Shown: in pieces, positions 45,439 through 58,524 of the stretch
Position numbering within the stretch: position 1 is the first letter of the stretch
Layout: every line of letters begins with the position of its first letter
Origin: Escherichia coli
GTDB taxonomy: Bacteria > Pseudomonadota > Gammaproteobacteria > Enterobacterales > Enterobacteriaceae
Length of the DNA stretch: 64,000 nt
Assembly: GCF_011881725.1 (NCBI RefSeq)
Contig: NZ_JAATUR010000003.1
Span: 1-64,000 of the forward strand
Direction: 5' to 3'
Notes under the pieces: model-generated
Database searches by the model: none
What the model was told of the DNA's origin: nothing
The model's input: only the letters and a program-made list of their open reading frames with translations
Program-made: the position numbers and the translations under genes

Positions 45439-45648
45439 ACAAAATAATCCTGATTAATGAATTATTACGTTTATAATGTTAATTCATCATTATTACATCA
45501 TCGCTGTAAATGATTAAATTAACTTCCATAACATTAAAATATGTATCCACTGACGCTTTTTTACATATCGAAGAATTGACCATTTTGTCCTGGTGTGCCT
45601 TAATGTAAGTACCGTCCACAGAGTTGGACATACTTCAAGGAACCTTTT

Positions 45649-45840
45649 GTGAGTCAGGCAACCAGTATGCGAAAACGACACCGATTTAACAGTCGCATGA
45701 CCCGTATCGTACTGCTCATTAGCTTTATCTTCTTCTTTGGCCGCTTTATCTACTCTTCCGTCGGTGCCTGGCAGCATCATCAGAGCAAAAAAGAAGCTCA
45801 ACAATCCACACTCTCTGTCGAAACACCGGTACAACGTTAG
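45649..45840 (+). CDS. yfgG: YfgG, small membrane protein
   Basis: A 63-residue protein starting at GTG 45649 (VSQATSMRKRHRFNSR) after an AAGGA site. One membrane helix is visible (MTRIVLLISFIFFFGRFIYS, about residues 17-36), flanked by a basic N-terminus and a glutamine-rich tail. A role in nickel/cobalt tolerance has been described for the K-12 protein. It is divergent from yfgF. Confidence 0.92.
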   Translation: MSQATSMRKRHRFNSRMTRIVLLISFIFFFGRFIYSSVGAWQHHQSKKEAQQSTLSVETPVQR

Positions 45841-46153
45841 CGGTTACCTTCTCCACTCTCACTGAACATAACAGCACATCTCTGTCCGATGCTTTTGCTC
45901 TTTGTGATTATCAAAGCGGCAGATATTCTTTCATCTTAAATTTTCCTTCTTTGCCCTGACTGACTTTTATTCTGCCTGGTTACAAAATTAACACCCCATT
46001 AATACATAGATTTTAATTATATATTTTTGAATATTATTCTCCGTGTGAATTTTAATAAATTTAATCCATTCATTTAAACACAATACATTTACTTTCCTCT
46101 TTTGATGATCTTAAATATCTTATTTTTCGTAATGTGTATAACAAGGAATAGTG
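45841..46153. other. 313-base AT-rich gap upstream of yfgH
   Basis: No open frame of interest is visible. The right half is strongly A+T-rich and should contain the yfgH-yfgI promoter; an AAGGAA ribosome site closes it. I see no recognisable operator. Confidence 0.5.
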
Positions 46154-46669
46154 ATGAAATTTAAAACATATCTTCTGCCTGTGGCAATTTTAGCGTCATT
46201 CACTCTGGCAGGATGCCAGTCAAATGCTGACGATCATGCCGCCGATGTTTATCAAACCGATCAACTGAATACCAGGCAAGAAACAAAAACCGTTAATATT
46301 ATTTCCATCCTTCCTGCAAAAGTTGCCGTAGACAATTCCCAAAATAAACGGAACGCGCAAGCCTTCGGCGCACTCATTGGTGCCGTCGCTGGCGGCGTTA
46401 TTGGCCATAACGTCGGGTCTGGCAGTAATTCCGGAACGACGGCAGGTGCAGTTGGCGGCGGAGCTGTAGGCGCGGCTGCGGGTTCTATGGTGAATGATAA
46501 AACCTTAGTGGAAGGTGTTTCTTTAACTTATAAGGAAGGCACCAAAGTCTATACCTCCACTCAAGTGGGTAAAGAATGCCAGTTTACGACGGGTTTAGCT
46601 GTCGTTATTACCACGACGTATAACGAGACACGTATTCAGCCAAATACCAAATGTCCTGAAAAGAGCTAA
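46154..46669 (+). CDS. yfgH: YfgH, glycine-zipper lipoprotein
   Basis: A 171-residue lipoprotein. The lipobox is LAGC with the cysteine at residue 21. Residues about 75-115 form a glycine zipper (GALIGAVAGGVIGHNVGSG and GAVGGGAVGAAAG), as in the SlyB/Rcs-type 17-kDa antigen family. The ATG at 46154 is preferred since AAGGA is six bases upstream; an in-frame GTG one codon earlier is too close. Role unknown, probably outer-membrane integrity. It is 15 bases before yfgI. Confidence 0.92.
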   Translation: MKFKTYLLPVAILASFTLAGCQSNADDHAADVYQTDQLNTRQETKTVNIISILPAKVAVDNSQNKRNAQAFGALIGAVAGGVIGHNVGSGSNSGTTAGAVGGGAVGAAAGSMVNDKTLVEGVSLTYKEGTKVYTSTQVGKECQFTTGLAVVITTTYNETRIQPNTKCPEKS

Positions 46670-46684
46670 ATATCAGGAGGACTC

Positions 46685-47224
46685 ATGAAGAAAATTTTTC
46701 TTTGCGCCATCTTAGCCTCCTTAAGCTCCCCGGCTTTCGCCTCATCCCTGCAGGATCAACTCTCAGCTGTCGCAGAAGCGGAACAGCAAGGTAAAAATGA
46801 AGAGCAAAAGCAGCATGACGAATGGGTCGCGGAGCGCAACAGGGAAATACAGCAAGAGAAACAGCGTCGCGCAAACGCTCAGGCCGCCGCTAATAAAAGA
46901 GCGGCGGCGGCAGCAGCGAATAAGAAAGCTCGCCAGGATAAACTTGACGCCGAAGCCACTGCGGATAAAAAACGTGATCAAAACTATGAAGATGAACTTC
47001 GAAGCTTAGAGATCCAGAAACAAAAACTGGCGCTGGCGAAAGAAGAAGCCCGCGTTAAGCGCGAGAACGAATTTATCGATCAGGAACTGAAGCACAAAGC
47101 TGCGCAAACCGATGTCGTGCAATCTGAAGCTGACGCTAACAGGAACATGACTGAAGGTGGTCGCGATTTGATGAAGAGCGTGGGTAAAGCAGAAGAGAAT
47201 AAATCGGACGGTTGGTTTAATTAA
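46685..47224 (+). CDS. yfgI: YfgI, exported coiled-coil protein
   Basis: A 179-residue protein with a signal peptide (MKKIFLCAILASLSSPAFA) and a mature part that is almost entirely charged helix, rich in Glu, Lys, Gln and Ala (about residues 25-150). Strong coiled-coil is expected. K-12 YfgI has been linked to nalidixic acid resistance. It follows yfgH with an AGGAGG site and ends at a strong terminator. Confidence 0.92.
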   Translation: MKKIFLCAILASLSSPAFASSLQDQLSAVAEAEQQGKNEEQKQHDEWVAERNREIQQEKQRRANAQAAANKRAAAAAANKKARQDKLDAEATADKKRDQNYEDELRSLEIQKQKLALAKEEARVKRENEFIDQELKHKAAQTDVVQSEADANRNMTEGGRDLMKSVGKAEENKSDGWFN

Positions 47225-47240
47225 TCGATGTCTCTGGGAC

Positions 47241-47274
47241 AAAGCTCATAATTTGTGAAAATTATGAGCTTTTA
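47241..47274 (+). terminator. yfgHI intrinsic terminator
   Basis: Fourteen-base perfect arms AAAGCTCATAATTT/AAATTATGAGCTTT enclose the loop GTGA, followed by TT, 16 bases after yfgI. Confidence 0.9.
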
Positions 47275-47285
47275 TTATGCATAAA

Positions 47286-47312
47286 AAAACCCTCCAGAGA
47301 TCAGAGGGTTTT
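47286..47312 (-). terminator. guaBA intrinsic terminator
   Basis: Nine-base arms AAAACCCTC/GAGGGTTTT with a nine-base loop are followed by a seven-U run on the minus strand, 30 bases after the guaA stop. Confidence 0.92.
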
Positions 47313-47342
47313 GCTGTCAAAATCTACTGAAGTGTATCGGGA

Positions 47343-48920
47343 TTATTCCCACTCAATAGTCGCTGGCGGCTTGCCGCTGATGTCATACACCACGCGGGAA
47401 ATACCGTTCACTTCGTTGATAATACGGTTGGAAACACGCCCCAGGAAGTCATACGGCAGGTGCGCCCAATGTGCGGTCATAAAGTCGATAGTTTCGACAG
47501 CACGTAGAGAGACAACCCAGTCGTATTTACGACCATCGCCCATTACACCAACGGAACGTACCGGCAGGAAGACGGTGAACGCCTGGCTGACTTTGTCGTA
47601 CAGGTCCGCTTTACGCAGTTCTTCAATGAAGATGGCGTCAGCACGACGCAGCAGATCACAGTACTCTTTCTTCACTTCGCCCAGAACACGAACGCCGAGG
47701 CCCGGTCCCGGGAACGGGTGACGGTACAGCATGTCGTACGGCAGGCCCAGCTCCAGACCAATTTTACGCACTTCGTCTTTGAACAGCTCTTTCAGCGGTT
47801 CAACCAGGCCCATCTTCATCTCTTTCGGCAGGCCGCCCACGTTGTGGTGAGATTTGATCACGTGCGCTTTACCAGTCGCAGACGCGGCAGATTCGATAAC
47901 GTCAGGGTAGATAGTCCCCTGCGCCAGCCACTTCACATCTTCCAGTTTCAGGGCTTCTTCATCGAATACTTCAACGAAGACGCGACCGATGATTTTGCGT
48001 TTTGCTTCCGGATCGTGTTCACCTGCCAGTGCTGACAGGAAGCGATCTTCTGCCGGAACGTGAACAATGTTCAGGCCAAAGTGATCGCCAAACATATCCA
48101 GAACCTGCTCTGCTTCGTTGAGACGCAGCAGGCCGTTGTCAACGAATACGCAGGTCAGGTTTTTGCCGATAGCGCGGTGCAGCAGCATTGCGGTTACGGA
48201 GGAATCCACGCCACCAGAGAGGCCGAGGATCACTTTATCGTCGCCCACCTGCTCGCGAATGCGGGCTACAGCATCGTCGATAATTTTCGCCGGCGTCCAC
48301 AAGGCTTCGCACTGGCAGATATCACGCACAAAACGCTCCAGCATGCGCATGCCCTGACGGGTGTGAGTCACTTCCGGGTGGAACTGTACGCCGTAGAAGC
48401 GTTTTTCTTCGTTAGCCATGATGGCGAACGGGCAGCTTTCGGTGCTGGCTACGGTGACGAAGTCGGACGGGATAGCGGTAACTTTATCGCCGTGGCTCAT
48501 CCAGACATCGAGCAGCGGTTTACCGTCTGCGGTCAAAGCATCTTCGATACCGCGAACCAGTGCGCTGTCGTTAACGACTTCAACCTGCGCGTAACCAAAT
48601 TCACGTTCGTTTGAGGCTTCAACATGACCGCCCAACTGCATCGCCATGGTCTGCATACCATAGCAAACGCCGAATACTGGTACGCCTGCTTCAAACACAT
48701 ACTGCGGCGCACGCGGGCTGTTTTCTTCAGTAGTACTTTCCGGGCCACCGGAAAGAATAATGCCGCTTGGATTGAAGTCACGAATTTGTGCTTCTGTCAC
48801 ATCCCACGCCCACAGTTCGCAGTAAACGCCCAGCTCACGCACGCGGCGCGCAACCAGTTGAGTATACTGGGAACCGAAGTCCAGAATGAGGATGCGATGC
48901 TTATGAATGTTTTCCGTCAT
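47343..48920 (-). CDS. guaA: GuaA, GMP synthetase
   Basis: GuaA aminates XMP to GMP with ATP and glutamine. It has 525 residues. The class I glutamine amidotransferase domain (about residues 1-205) has the nucleophile in [11 protein letters not shown] and the histidine in QFHPEVTHT. The ATP pyrophosphatase domain has [10 protein letters not shown] near residue 235, and the C-terminal dimerisation domain ends [10 protein letters not shown]. It is the second gene of guaBA, 68 bases after guaB. Confidence 0.98.
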   Translation of the reverse strand: MTENIHKHRILILDFGSQYTQLVARRVRELGVYCELWAWDVTEAQIRDFNPSGIILSGGPESTTEENSPRAPQYVFEAGVPVFGVCYGMQTMAMQLGGHVEASNEREFGYAQVEVVNDSALVRGIEDALTADGKPLLDVWMSHGDKVTAIPSDFVTVASTESCPFAIMANEEKRFYGVQFHPEVTHTRQGMRMLERFVRDICQCEALWTPAKIIDDAVARIREQVGDDKVILGLSGGVDSSVTAMLLHRAIGKNLTCVFVDNGLLRLNEAEQVLDMFGDHFGLNIVHVPAEDRFLSALAGEHDPEAKRKIIGRVFVEVFDEEALKLEDVKWLAQGTIYPDVIESAASATGKAHVIKSHHNVGGLPKEMKMGLVEPLKELFKDEVRKIGLELGLPYDMLYRHPFPGPGLGVRVLGEVKKEYCDLLRRADAIFIEELRKADLYDKVSQAFTVFLPVRSVGVMGDGRKYDWVVSLRAVETIDFMTAHWAHLPYDFLGRVSNRIINEVNGISRVVYDISGKPPATIEWE

Positions 48921-48960
48921 TGACGCTTATTCCGAGGCAAGTGAAACAGATAATATAAAT

Positions 48961-48981
48961 CGCCCGACATGAAGTCGGGCG
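48961..48981 (-). promoter_or_regulatory. Hairpin in the guaB-guaA gap
   Basis: Arms CGCCCGAC and GTCGGGCG around a short loop lie just after the guaB stop. No U run follows, so it is more likely an mRNA stabilising hairpin that sets the guaB:guaA ratio than a terminator. Confidence 0.45.
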
Positions 48982-48988
48982 AAGAGAA

Positions 48989-50455
48989 TCAGGAGCCCAG
49001 ACGGTAGTTCGGGGACTCTTTAGTGATGGTCACGTCGTGAACGTGGCTTTCCTGAATACCCGCACCGCTGATACGTACAAACTCCGCTTTAGTACGCAGT
49101 TCGTCGATAGTACCACAGCCGGTCAGGCCCATACAGGAGCGCAGGCCGCCCATCTGCTGGTGAATGATCTCTTTCAGGCGACCTTTGTAAGCTACGCGAC
49201 CTTCGATACCCTCAGGCACCAGTTTGTCGGCAGCGTTATCGCTCTGGAAGTAACGGTCAGAAGAACCTTTGGACATCGCGCCCAGAGAGCCCATACCACG
49301 GTAAGATTTGTAAGAACGCCCCTGGTAGAGTTCGATTTCACCCGGAGATTCTTCAGTACCTGCCAGCATGGAACCCACCATCACCGCGCTTGCGCCAGCG
49401 GCAATCGCTTTCGCGATATCGCCAGAGAAGCGGATACCACCGTCAGCAATAACTGGAATACCTGTACCTTCCAGTGCTTCTACTGCGTCAGCAACAGCAG
49501 TGATCTGCGGAACACCTACGCCAGTAACAATACGGGTCGTACAGATTGAGCCAGGGCCGATACCGACTTTAACCGCGCTGCAGCCCGCTTCTGCCAGAGC
49601 ACGTGCGCCAGCAGCTGTTGCCACGTTACCGCCGATGATTTGCAGATCCGGATATTTGGCACGCGTTTCACGAATACGTTGCAAAACACCTTCAGAGTGA
49701 CCGTGAGAGGAGTCGATCAGCAGAACGTCAACGCCTGCGGCAACCAGTGCATCAACACGCTCTTCGTTACCGGCACCAGCGCCAACTGCTGCGCCAACAC
49801 GCAGACGACCTTGTTCGTCTTTACAGGCGTTTGGTTTACGTTCCGCTTTCTGGAAGTCTTTCACGGTGATCATGCCGATCAGATGGAATTCATCATCAAC
49901 CACCAGCGCCTTTTCAACGCGTTTTTCGTGCATTTTTGCCAGCACAACTTCACGGGCTTCGCCTTCACGCACGGTAACCAGACGCTCTTTCGGCGTCATG
50001 TAAACGCTAACCGGCTGGTTCAGGTCGGTCACAAAACGCACGTCACGACCGGTGATAATACCCACCAGTTCGTTTTCTTCGGTAACGACCGGGTAGCCCG
50101 CAAAGCCGTTACGTTCAGTCAGTTCTTTCACTTCGCGCAGCGTCGTGGTTGGCAGAACAGTTTGCGGGTCAGTCACCACGCCAGATTCGTGTTTCTTCAC
50201 GCGGCGAACTTCCTCTGCCTGGCGCTCAATAGACATGTTTTTGTGGATAAAGCCGATACCGCCTTCCTGAGCCAGAGCAATAGCCAGGCGAGCTTCCGTT
50301 ACGGTATCCATTGCTGCGGAAAGCATAGGGATATTCAGACGAATAGTTTTCGTCAGCTGGGTGCTGAGGTCAGCAGTATTCGGCAGAACGGTAGAATGAG
50401 CAGGAACGAGGAGAACGTCGTCAAACGTCAGAGCTTCTTTAGCGATACGTAGCAT
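48989..50455 (-). CDS. guaB: GuaB, IMP dehydrogenase
   Basis: GuaB oxidises IMP to XMP with NAD+, the rate-limiting step to guanine nucleotides. It has 488 residues from ATG 50453-50455 ([19 protein letters not shown]); further open codons upstream overlap the promoter. The catalytic cysteine is in [15 protein letters not shown], and two CBS domains interrupt the barrel at about residues 93-205. It is the first gene of guaBA with a PurR box over the promoter. Confidence 0.98.
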
Positions 50456-50499
50456 GGGCAATATCTCGACCAGAGTGGTTAATAAATATTGCCGCGGCA

Positions 50500-50525
50500 T
50501 TATACAGAGCGTAACCGATTGCATC
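50500..50525 (-). promoter_or_regulatory. guaBA promoter with PurR operator
   Basis: On the minus strand the -10 is TATAAT (50500-50505). Directly upstream, ATGCAATCGGTTACGC (50510-50525) fits the degenerate PurR consensus and lies between -10 and -35, where bound PurR would block RNA polymerase. guaBA is an established PurR target. Confidence 0.85.
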
Positions 50526-50586
50526 TACCCCTTTTTGCAAAAAATGCTTGCTATCCCCGGCTGGCGGGTTACTATCGACTGAATAA

Positions 50587-51996
<1,410 letters not shown>

Positions 51997-52022
51997 CCAC
52001 TATCCGGCATTTTGGTACGCAA

Positions 52023-55000
52023 TCACTGGAAACAAGTAGCAAACCCAAGTGTTTTAACCGCATTGATAGCACAATTCTGGGCGCCTGTTGTCATATTCAT
52101 GCCGCAGTACATGCCACCGCTGCTGGGTGATGATGAGAGATAGTATTGATTCGACGACGTCGGCCATCCCACATTGCCTATTGAGCGGAACAATATCTGC
52201 AAATCATTGTATGTTGGCGCTTTATCCAGGCTACCGCACTGTTGTGCAAGATCCAGTTTATTTGCGTCAATGGTATGCGCCAGCGCCCAGATTTCATGAT
52301 TTACATCTGGCGTTGCTGCTGGCGTCGCTGACGATACTTCCGACGCCAGCAGTGGGCGGTGCAACGTTTTCCCATTCACGGATACAGTATCCAGCATGCG
52401 CCCCCAGAAGTGTGCCGTAGGAGTATCGGGGCTGGTCATAACGGTAAAGATGGTATCCAGCGACGATGATACCGTGTTGTCACTCTCCAGTGCCGCCGTC
52501 AGCGGCGTTTTATACCCCAGCGACCTATCCTGGCGGATCGTAAAAGTCGCCTTACCATTACTATCGGTCACGCCGCTAATGCTGCTGCCGTTATCCGTCA
52601 GCGTGACGTTCGCGCCTGCGGGCGATTCGGGCGCCAGCAACATGTCATCAAAACTCTCCACATCACCAGACAGCGTCGCGCCTGTGTTTCTCGGCGCCGC
52701 TTCGCCGCGCTTCAGGGTGAACGCCACGCCAGGCTTCGCCTTCCCGGCACTATCTTTCGTCGTGACGGTTAAAAACATCGCTTCACCTTGTTTGGCCACA
52801 GCGGCCTGCCTCCCGGAATCAAACTGATATGACGTCAGCGTGATGGACGTATTCGGGCGCGGCGTCACCAGGCAAACCTGGTAGGCTTTGTTTTTGTCAG
52901 TATGAATGGCATTGCTGTACAGGTTCACTGTCTGGCACCTGGACGTCCTTGTATTGCCGCATGATGGATCAGACGTCCAGAATTCATAGCCACCTGATAT
53001 CGCTGGCCAGCCAATCGCTGCCTGCACTGCCCCATCCGGATAGCGGTCATACAGCGATTCAAGGTCATCGACCGTCGGATGCTTCGCTTCATCCGAACAC
53101 GGAATGGTTATTTTTTCCAGCGCCGTCGGCAGTGGCCACATTTCACTCGCAATCGAAATGGAATTACCGCTATAAGATGTCAACTCAGCGGTCAACTTAG
53201 GCCGCTCAAACACCACACCATTCGCCGCTGTTGCCGTTTCCGGCATATGTCCATACATACTGGCTTTGCTGCTGTCTGGACTGGTAATCACGGTAAAAAT
53301 CGCGTCCAGCGACGCTTTCAACTGTGCGCTGTTACCCATTTCTGTTGCTGTGAGCGTCGTTTTAAGTCCGGTCGAATTATCCTGATGCAAAGTAAACGTC
53401 AATTTTCCCTGGGCATCGGTCTGCATATAAACGAAGCCACTATTCTTCCCTGAGAGGGACGTGCTGCTTGAAAAAGTTTGCGCCGGAATCAAGCTATCAA
53501 CGACCAAATCATCCGAATTACTACTGCTAGTGGCCGCCGCTCCCTTACGCGACACGCTCTCCCCACGACTGATAGCAACAGATTCATACGCGGCCGGAGA
53601 ACCATCGCTACGCGTTACCGTGACAATCATCGGCAACGGTTCAGCTTTCTTCACTTTCGCTGCTAACAGGGCGCTGTCCCAACTTTCTGTTTGTAACGGC
53701 GTGAGGGTAATCGCGCCTATTGGTTCTGCATTCATCAGGCAAATTTGTGAATACGAGGTGCTGGTACTGCTTGTTATCCCCGTGATCCCTCCTTTGAGAT
53801 CCATCGCCTGATAAAGAGGCGAAGAGGTTCCCCACTGACTGGAGGCCACATTACGCGACCAGAAATAATTATTGCCTGAGGAATTACCCAACGGCCACCC
53901 CTGTAATACCTGAAGCTGGTCGCCAGGGTAGGCCTCAGCCAGTGATTGCAAATCATGAATAAGGGGGAGTTTATCCTTGCATCCCCCATAAACCCCATTA
54001 TGCGCCTGAGTAATTGTCGTTATTGACCAGGTTTCGTTGTTGATAGATATTCCTGAGGCCGAACTTGTTTCAGCTTTCAACTGTGGACGACTAAATACTT
54101 TGCCATTTTGCGCCGTTGTTGTTTCAGCCATATGTCCCCAGAAGTTCGCTAATGGCGTATCCGGGCTGGTTAATGTGGTGAAAATAGCACTTAACGTATT
54201 CGACCTCGCGCCGCTGTCCAGTTGTGCCGTTAGCGGAATGCGCCCTCCCATTCCGGCGGAAGTTTGGTGTAGCGTAATACGCGTTGTCCCATCAGCCCCA
54301 GTCTGGCCGTAATATCTTTCATTGTCGTTAAAGTATTCATTGCTCTCGTTATCGCTACCTCTAACAGAGACCCAACGCGTCTGATTGTTCAATGAAATAC
54401 CTGTAGCTCTACGCGATACCGTCGTACCATGAATAAGCGAAAACGGCACGTTACCCACCGACTGCCCCTGCGCGTCACGCGTGGTGACAGTCATTACAAT
54501 TTCATCGCCTGTATTGGTCCAGTCGGTTCTGACTTTTACCCCGGCGTTGCCGTCATACGTCGCCGTCTGCGCTGAGGTCAGCTCAATTTGCGCCGCCTGC
54601 GGGTTCGCCGTTATCTGGCAGGTTAAATAGCCCGAATCGCTGGCCGTCAGCGTACTGCTGGTGCCGTCGTTAATCTGCACGCTTTTATATTTGCGGCTGT
54701 CTGTTGTGGCGTCATCCGCCGTGCTGCTGTCGTAATTCTTCAGCACTGGCCAGCCGTCTACCGCATGGCCGCCCCAACTGCCAGACAGCGTGACCAGCGC
54801 ATCCCGGGTGGGGATATACTCCACGCCGCAGCCGTTTTTGCCAGTGTGTGCGGCCTCGTCTTCGGTAAACAGCGCCCAGGTTTCGTTGTCCTCTACCTGA
54901 CTTTGCCGACCACTACTGTTGGTCAGTTCAATAAATAGTAGCGGGCGTTTAAACGTCAGCCCGCCCGCCGTCAGCGTTTCCGCCATATGGCCCCACATTT

Positions 55001-57668
55001 TTGCTTTCGCATAATCTGGGCTAGTGGGTACGGTGAAAATGGTGTCCATGCTGGCTTTTTTGGTTGGGTCGGAGTACAGCGTCGCCGTCAACGCCGTTTT
55101 GGTGCCATGAGTGTCCGGGCGGGTAATGCTGAGAATTTTGCTGCCGTCGCTGCCTGTCATCGCACTATAGGTGGTGGTCTTATCGGCAAGCGTCACTTCA
55201 TCAGGCTGACCGCTGTCCACTATCACCGGTGAAGTCAATACATCGGTGCTGCCTGCGGTATGTTTTTCAACGGGATAGCGAGTATAGCCATCACCGCGAT
55301 TGAGGGTAAACGGCATATCTGGCATCGGGTTGCCTGCGGCGTCTTTCACCGTCACTTTCACCTGCAGCGTTTCGCCTCTTTTCAGCTTCGCCGCATTGTC
55401 CGTCGCATCCCACTGTGCTGGGTCAACCACTTCCAGTGTAATGCTGGCGGCTGATACGTTTGCCGTACTCAAGCAACTGACATAGGTTTCAGATTCATTA
55501 TTGTTCACCAGGTTACCATCGTTCAGCCATACGGTATACAAATGCGGCACTTTGTCCGCCGGAGAAGTGCTCCAGTACGATTGACGCAGGGTCGGCCAGC
55601 CGTGAACGGTCTGGATGGCATTACCGCTATTGGCGTTGTATAAATCCGTCAATTGTGTCCGGCGTGGCAGCATATTGGCACCGCAGCCGCCCACGCTGGT
55701 ATCATCGAGGCTTGCCTGTGCTACGCGTACCCAGGTTTCATTATTCTCGGTAATGGAGCTTTGCGCATTCGTCACTTCCGTCGCCAGTTTGGGACGGTTA
55801 AAGGTCAGGGAGCCGACGGCGATGGTGTCATCCATATGGCCCCACATCTGCGCCCCCTGCGGGCCGGGTACGTTCGGGCTGGTGGCGACGGTGAAAATCA
55901 CCGAGTAGTTAACCGTGTTGGAAAGTGCTGAATTAGTTGGCGTAATAATAAGCGGAGTTCTTAAGCCCACACCCTGCGGCTGCTCGATTACTACCGTGGC
56001 GTTACCCTGTGCATCCGTGGTGCCGGAATAGACCTGCAATGGCTGCGAGGTACCGTAAAACGTGCCGTTCATCTCCAGCGCACCAGCTGTGGGATCGTTA
56101 AAACCATCCGCCCGGCCCTGCTGGTTCAGGCCAATATCTTTGGTGATAGTAAACGCCGCATAGGCCACCGGCGCATTATTGAGCGCATTGACGGTATGTA
56201 CCGTCATGGTGATTTTTTCGCCTACTTTCGCCTTTGCTTCACTACCATCAGAGATATCATGATCGGTCGTGGCTTCAACATGGGTCACCAGTTCATTACC
56301 GGAACAACTCAGGTAATTTTGTTTAAAGCCACTGTAACTATCAACGCCGCCGCTACTCATATTCACGGAGGAGTGCGTAACCTGCTCCGCCGCAGTCAGA
56401 TAATCCTGTTTCGTCGTCGGCCAGCCATATTGAGTGCCAATCTCATTGCCGGGATAAGCGGCATACAAACTTTCCAGCGAACTCAGGCGCGGAATATGCC
56501 CGACGCCGCATTCGGCCTGCATACTGGTATCCTGATCGAACAGCGCCCAATCCTCGTTGTTTTCACGTATCTGTCCCAGTTCATGGCTGGTTTCATCCGC
56601 CAGCAGCGGGCGCTTAAACACGCTACCTGCGGCAATCAGACCACGCATATGGCCCCACATCCGCGCCTGGGTGACATCCGGGCTGGTGATCACGGTAAAG
56701 ATCACGTCTTTAGCATCTTGGGCACTAAAATCACTGCGCATTTTAGCCGTAATATGAGTTTTCACCCCGGCGCCATCGGGTTGCGACAGAATGAGCGTCG
56801 CCAGACCATTAGCATCCGTCAAACCTTCATAAGTATGGTCATCGACTTTTCGCAGATTAGTATTTTCTTCAATCTGTATCGGATGCGCCTCCCACGCCTG
56901 ATCGGTTTCGCCTTTTCGGTTGACACCGTTATCCAGGTGTAGCGAGAAATAGTAGTACGGCAGCGGCTGATCGTTATTCTTATTGTCCGTGACAGCCAGA
57001 CGCATGGTAATCGTTTCGCCTACCTTCGCTTTCGCGGCATTCAGCGTGTTGTCAAAACTTCCTGGTGTCAGCACCAGCTTCGGTTCGACATCAGGCGCTT
57101 CTTTATCGACGCAGCTTACCAGGAATCTGGTGTCGTCCGGTTTTTGCGCTTCACTGCGGTTGGAAACATCCGCAGCATGATGCTGTCCTGTCGTCCCTGC
57201 CAGCGATGACCAATAATAGTCATCCTGCATCGGCCAACCGAGCACCTGCTGTACCGAAGTCGGGATCACCGTTGCCAGCGCGCCGAACTGGCGCATCCCA
57301 GGCAAAATAGCGCAATGGTTGTTCGCGCCGCTCCAGGTGAAAGTGGACCAGGTTTCATTGTGATCGACCAATGTACCGTCGTGACTGGTTTCAGCTGCCA
57401 GTTTTGGACGCGAGAAGGTGTAGCCGTGGGCTTCCACTGTGTCGGCCATATGACCCCACATGTTAGCTTCCGGCACATCCGGGCTGGTTAGTACTGTAAA
57501 AATGACCGCAGTTTCACTGGTCTGGGAAATGCCCGACAGGCTAACCTCCAACGGGGTTTTCACGCCGGGGCCATTGGGCTGTGTGACCTGGATTGTAGCT
57601 GTGCCGTTCTCGTCTGTCGTACCGCGATATTCTGTCGCCGCCGTGGTCAGTTCGGTGGTATCCAACAT
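52023..57668 (-). pseudogene. ratA: RatA-like giant repeat protein, C-terminal part after frameshift
   Basis: This 1881-codon frame is the continuation of the upstream 254-codon signal-peptide ORF, from which it is separated by a one-base shift in a G7 tract. With one more G the gene would encode about 2140 residues. It contains seven tandem units of about 268-294 residues, each with an adhesion-type domain (motifs IFTVxTSPD, WGHM, CGxxLP, GWP and a second Cys) followed by a bacterial Ig-like domain ([12 protein letters not shown] type). The ATG shown has no good ribosome site and no signal peptide, so as it stands the product is unlikely to be made or exported. Salmonella RatA is the closest relative I recognise. 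Confidence 0.8.
52423..57490 (-). repeat. Seven tandem coding repeats in ratA
   Basis: The anchor motif IFT-x2-TSP recurs with its codons near 57480, 56680, 55870, 55010, 54160, 53275 and 52430. Spacing is about 803, 805, 861, 854, 882 and 848 bases, a period of 268-294 residues. Each unit has one conserved cysteine before an LP-x-DL-type segment and another near the end. Units are diverged in sequence, so they are old repeats rather than recent duplications. Confidence 0.85.
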
Positions 57669-57685
57669 TACTGGCCCAACGTTAT

Positions 57686-58450
57686 TTACCCCCCCTGACG
57701 GTTTTCAGCATCTTTACGTTTAACGCTAAAAGGAATGTTGCCTGCAGGGTTGCCTACACAGTCTTTCGTCGTCACCGTCAGAGTCAACGTACCGCCGACG
57801 GTGGTTTTCGCCGCCTTTAGCGTATCGTCATAGCCAGCAACGCTTATCGTCACCAGATCGCCGCTTGCCTGAGCGATATTGAGCGTCACTTTCTGGTCAC
57901 TTAATGGGATCACGCCCCCGTTCGGCACCCCGGTCAGGGTGAATAAATTCAGGTGCGGTATAGTCTGCGATTGGCTGATTTGCGGCCACGCCACCAGCGT
58001 ATGTCCAGCCAAATCCTGTGCGCAAAAGGAACGATCCGGGCGCGGCTGCGGATTCAGCGGCGTGTCCGGCGTGGCGGCCTCAGCCCAGATTAGTGAAACC
58101 GCAGGTGGTATCTGGTTTTCCCAGCGCAACAACGGCGGCATGTCAAAAGTATCGCCTTGGGTATCCTGCGGATTGGTCAGGATCATATTGGCGGCGGTAT
58201 CGTCAACGCTGAACTCGCCGGGTTTAGCGGTATTGGCGATATCGTGAGTTTGGGTCGGATCAAGCTGTACACTACCCTGATAAACGGGCATGCTGGCACT
58301 GTCGGCAGTAGGGGGCGTGCCGTTAAATTCAGCGGTGGAGGAAGGCCAGGTTTGCCAGGTTACGTCTGCCCGTGCGAAACCAGACAGCATAATGGCAGCC
58401 AACAATCCTAAGACTGCAATAATTTTACCTGGTTTCAGACACACCGCCAT
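57686..58450 (-). CDS. ratA: RatA-like protein, N-terminal part ending at frameshift
   Basis: A 254-residue frame starting [22 protein letters not shown] with a signal peptide cleaved near FARA (residue 28). The mature part begins [19 protein letters not shown], then an adhesion-like segment ([16 protein letters not shown]) and the start of an Ig-like domain ([26 protein letters not shown]). It stops at TAA 57686-57688 just after the G7 tract. This is the true start of ratA; the short product would be a secreted fragment. A GGAG site is upstream. The sinI terminator lies in the 111-base gap before it. Confidence 0.8.
   Translation of the reverse strand: MAVCLKPGKIIAVLGLLAAIMLSGFARADVTWQTWPSSTAEFNGTPPTADSASMPVYQGSVQLDPTQTHDIANTAKPGEFSVDDTAANMILTNPQDTQGDTFDMPPLLRWENQIPPAVSLIWAEAATPDTPLNPQPRPDRSFCAQDLAGHTLVAWPQISQSQTIPHLNLFTLTGVPNGGVIPLSDQKVTLNIAQASGDLVTISVAGYDDTLKAAKTTVGGTLTLTVTTKDCVGNPAGNIPFSVKRKDAENRQGG
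57689..57695 (-). other. G7 homopolymer at the ratA frameshift
   Basis: Seven consecutive C on the plus strand (G7 on the coding strand) lie within CAG-GGG-GGG-TAA. Eight (or five) G would join the signal-peptide frame to the 1881-codon frame through GTA-AAT-AAC. The break is therefore exactly at a slippage-prone tract. Confidence 0.8.
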
Positions 58451-58524
58451 TTAAGGAACTCCAGCACTATTGACAATATTTCAACCCATTTTGCTTAACG
58501 TACGGCTAAGCAAAAGAGGCGGAA

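Noticed and set aside
56196..56942. 248-codon plus-strand frame in the island
   Set aside because: It is antisense to the ratA repeats and has the low-complexity composition of a shadow; no start site or motif supports it.
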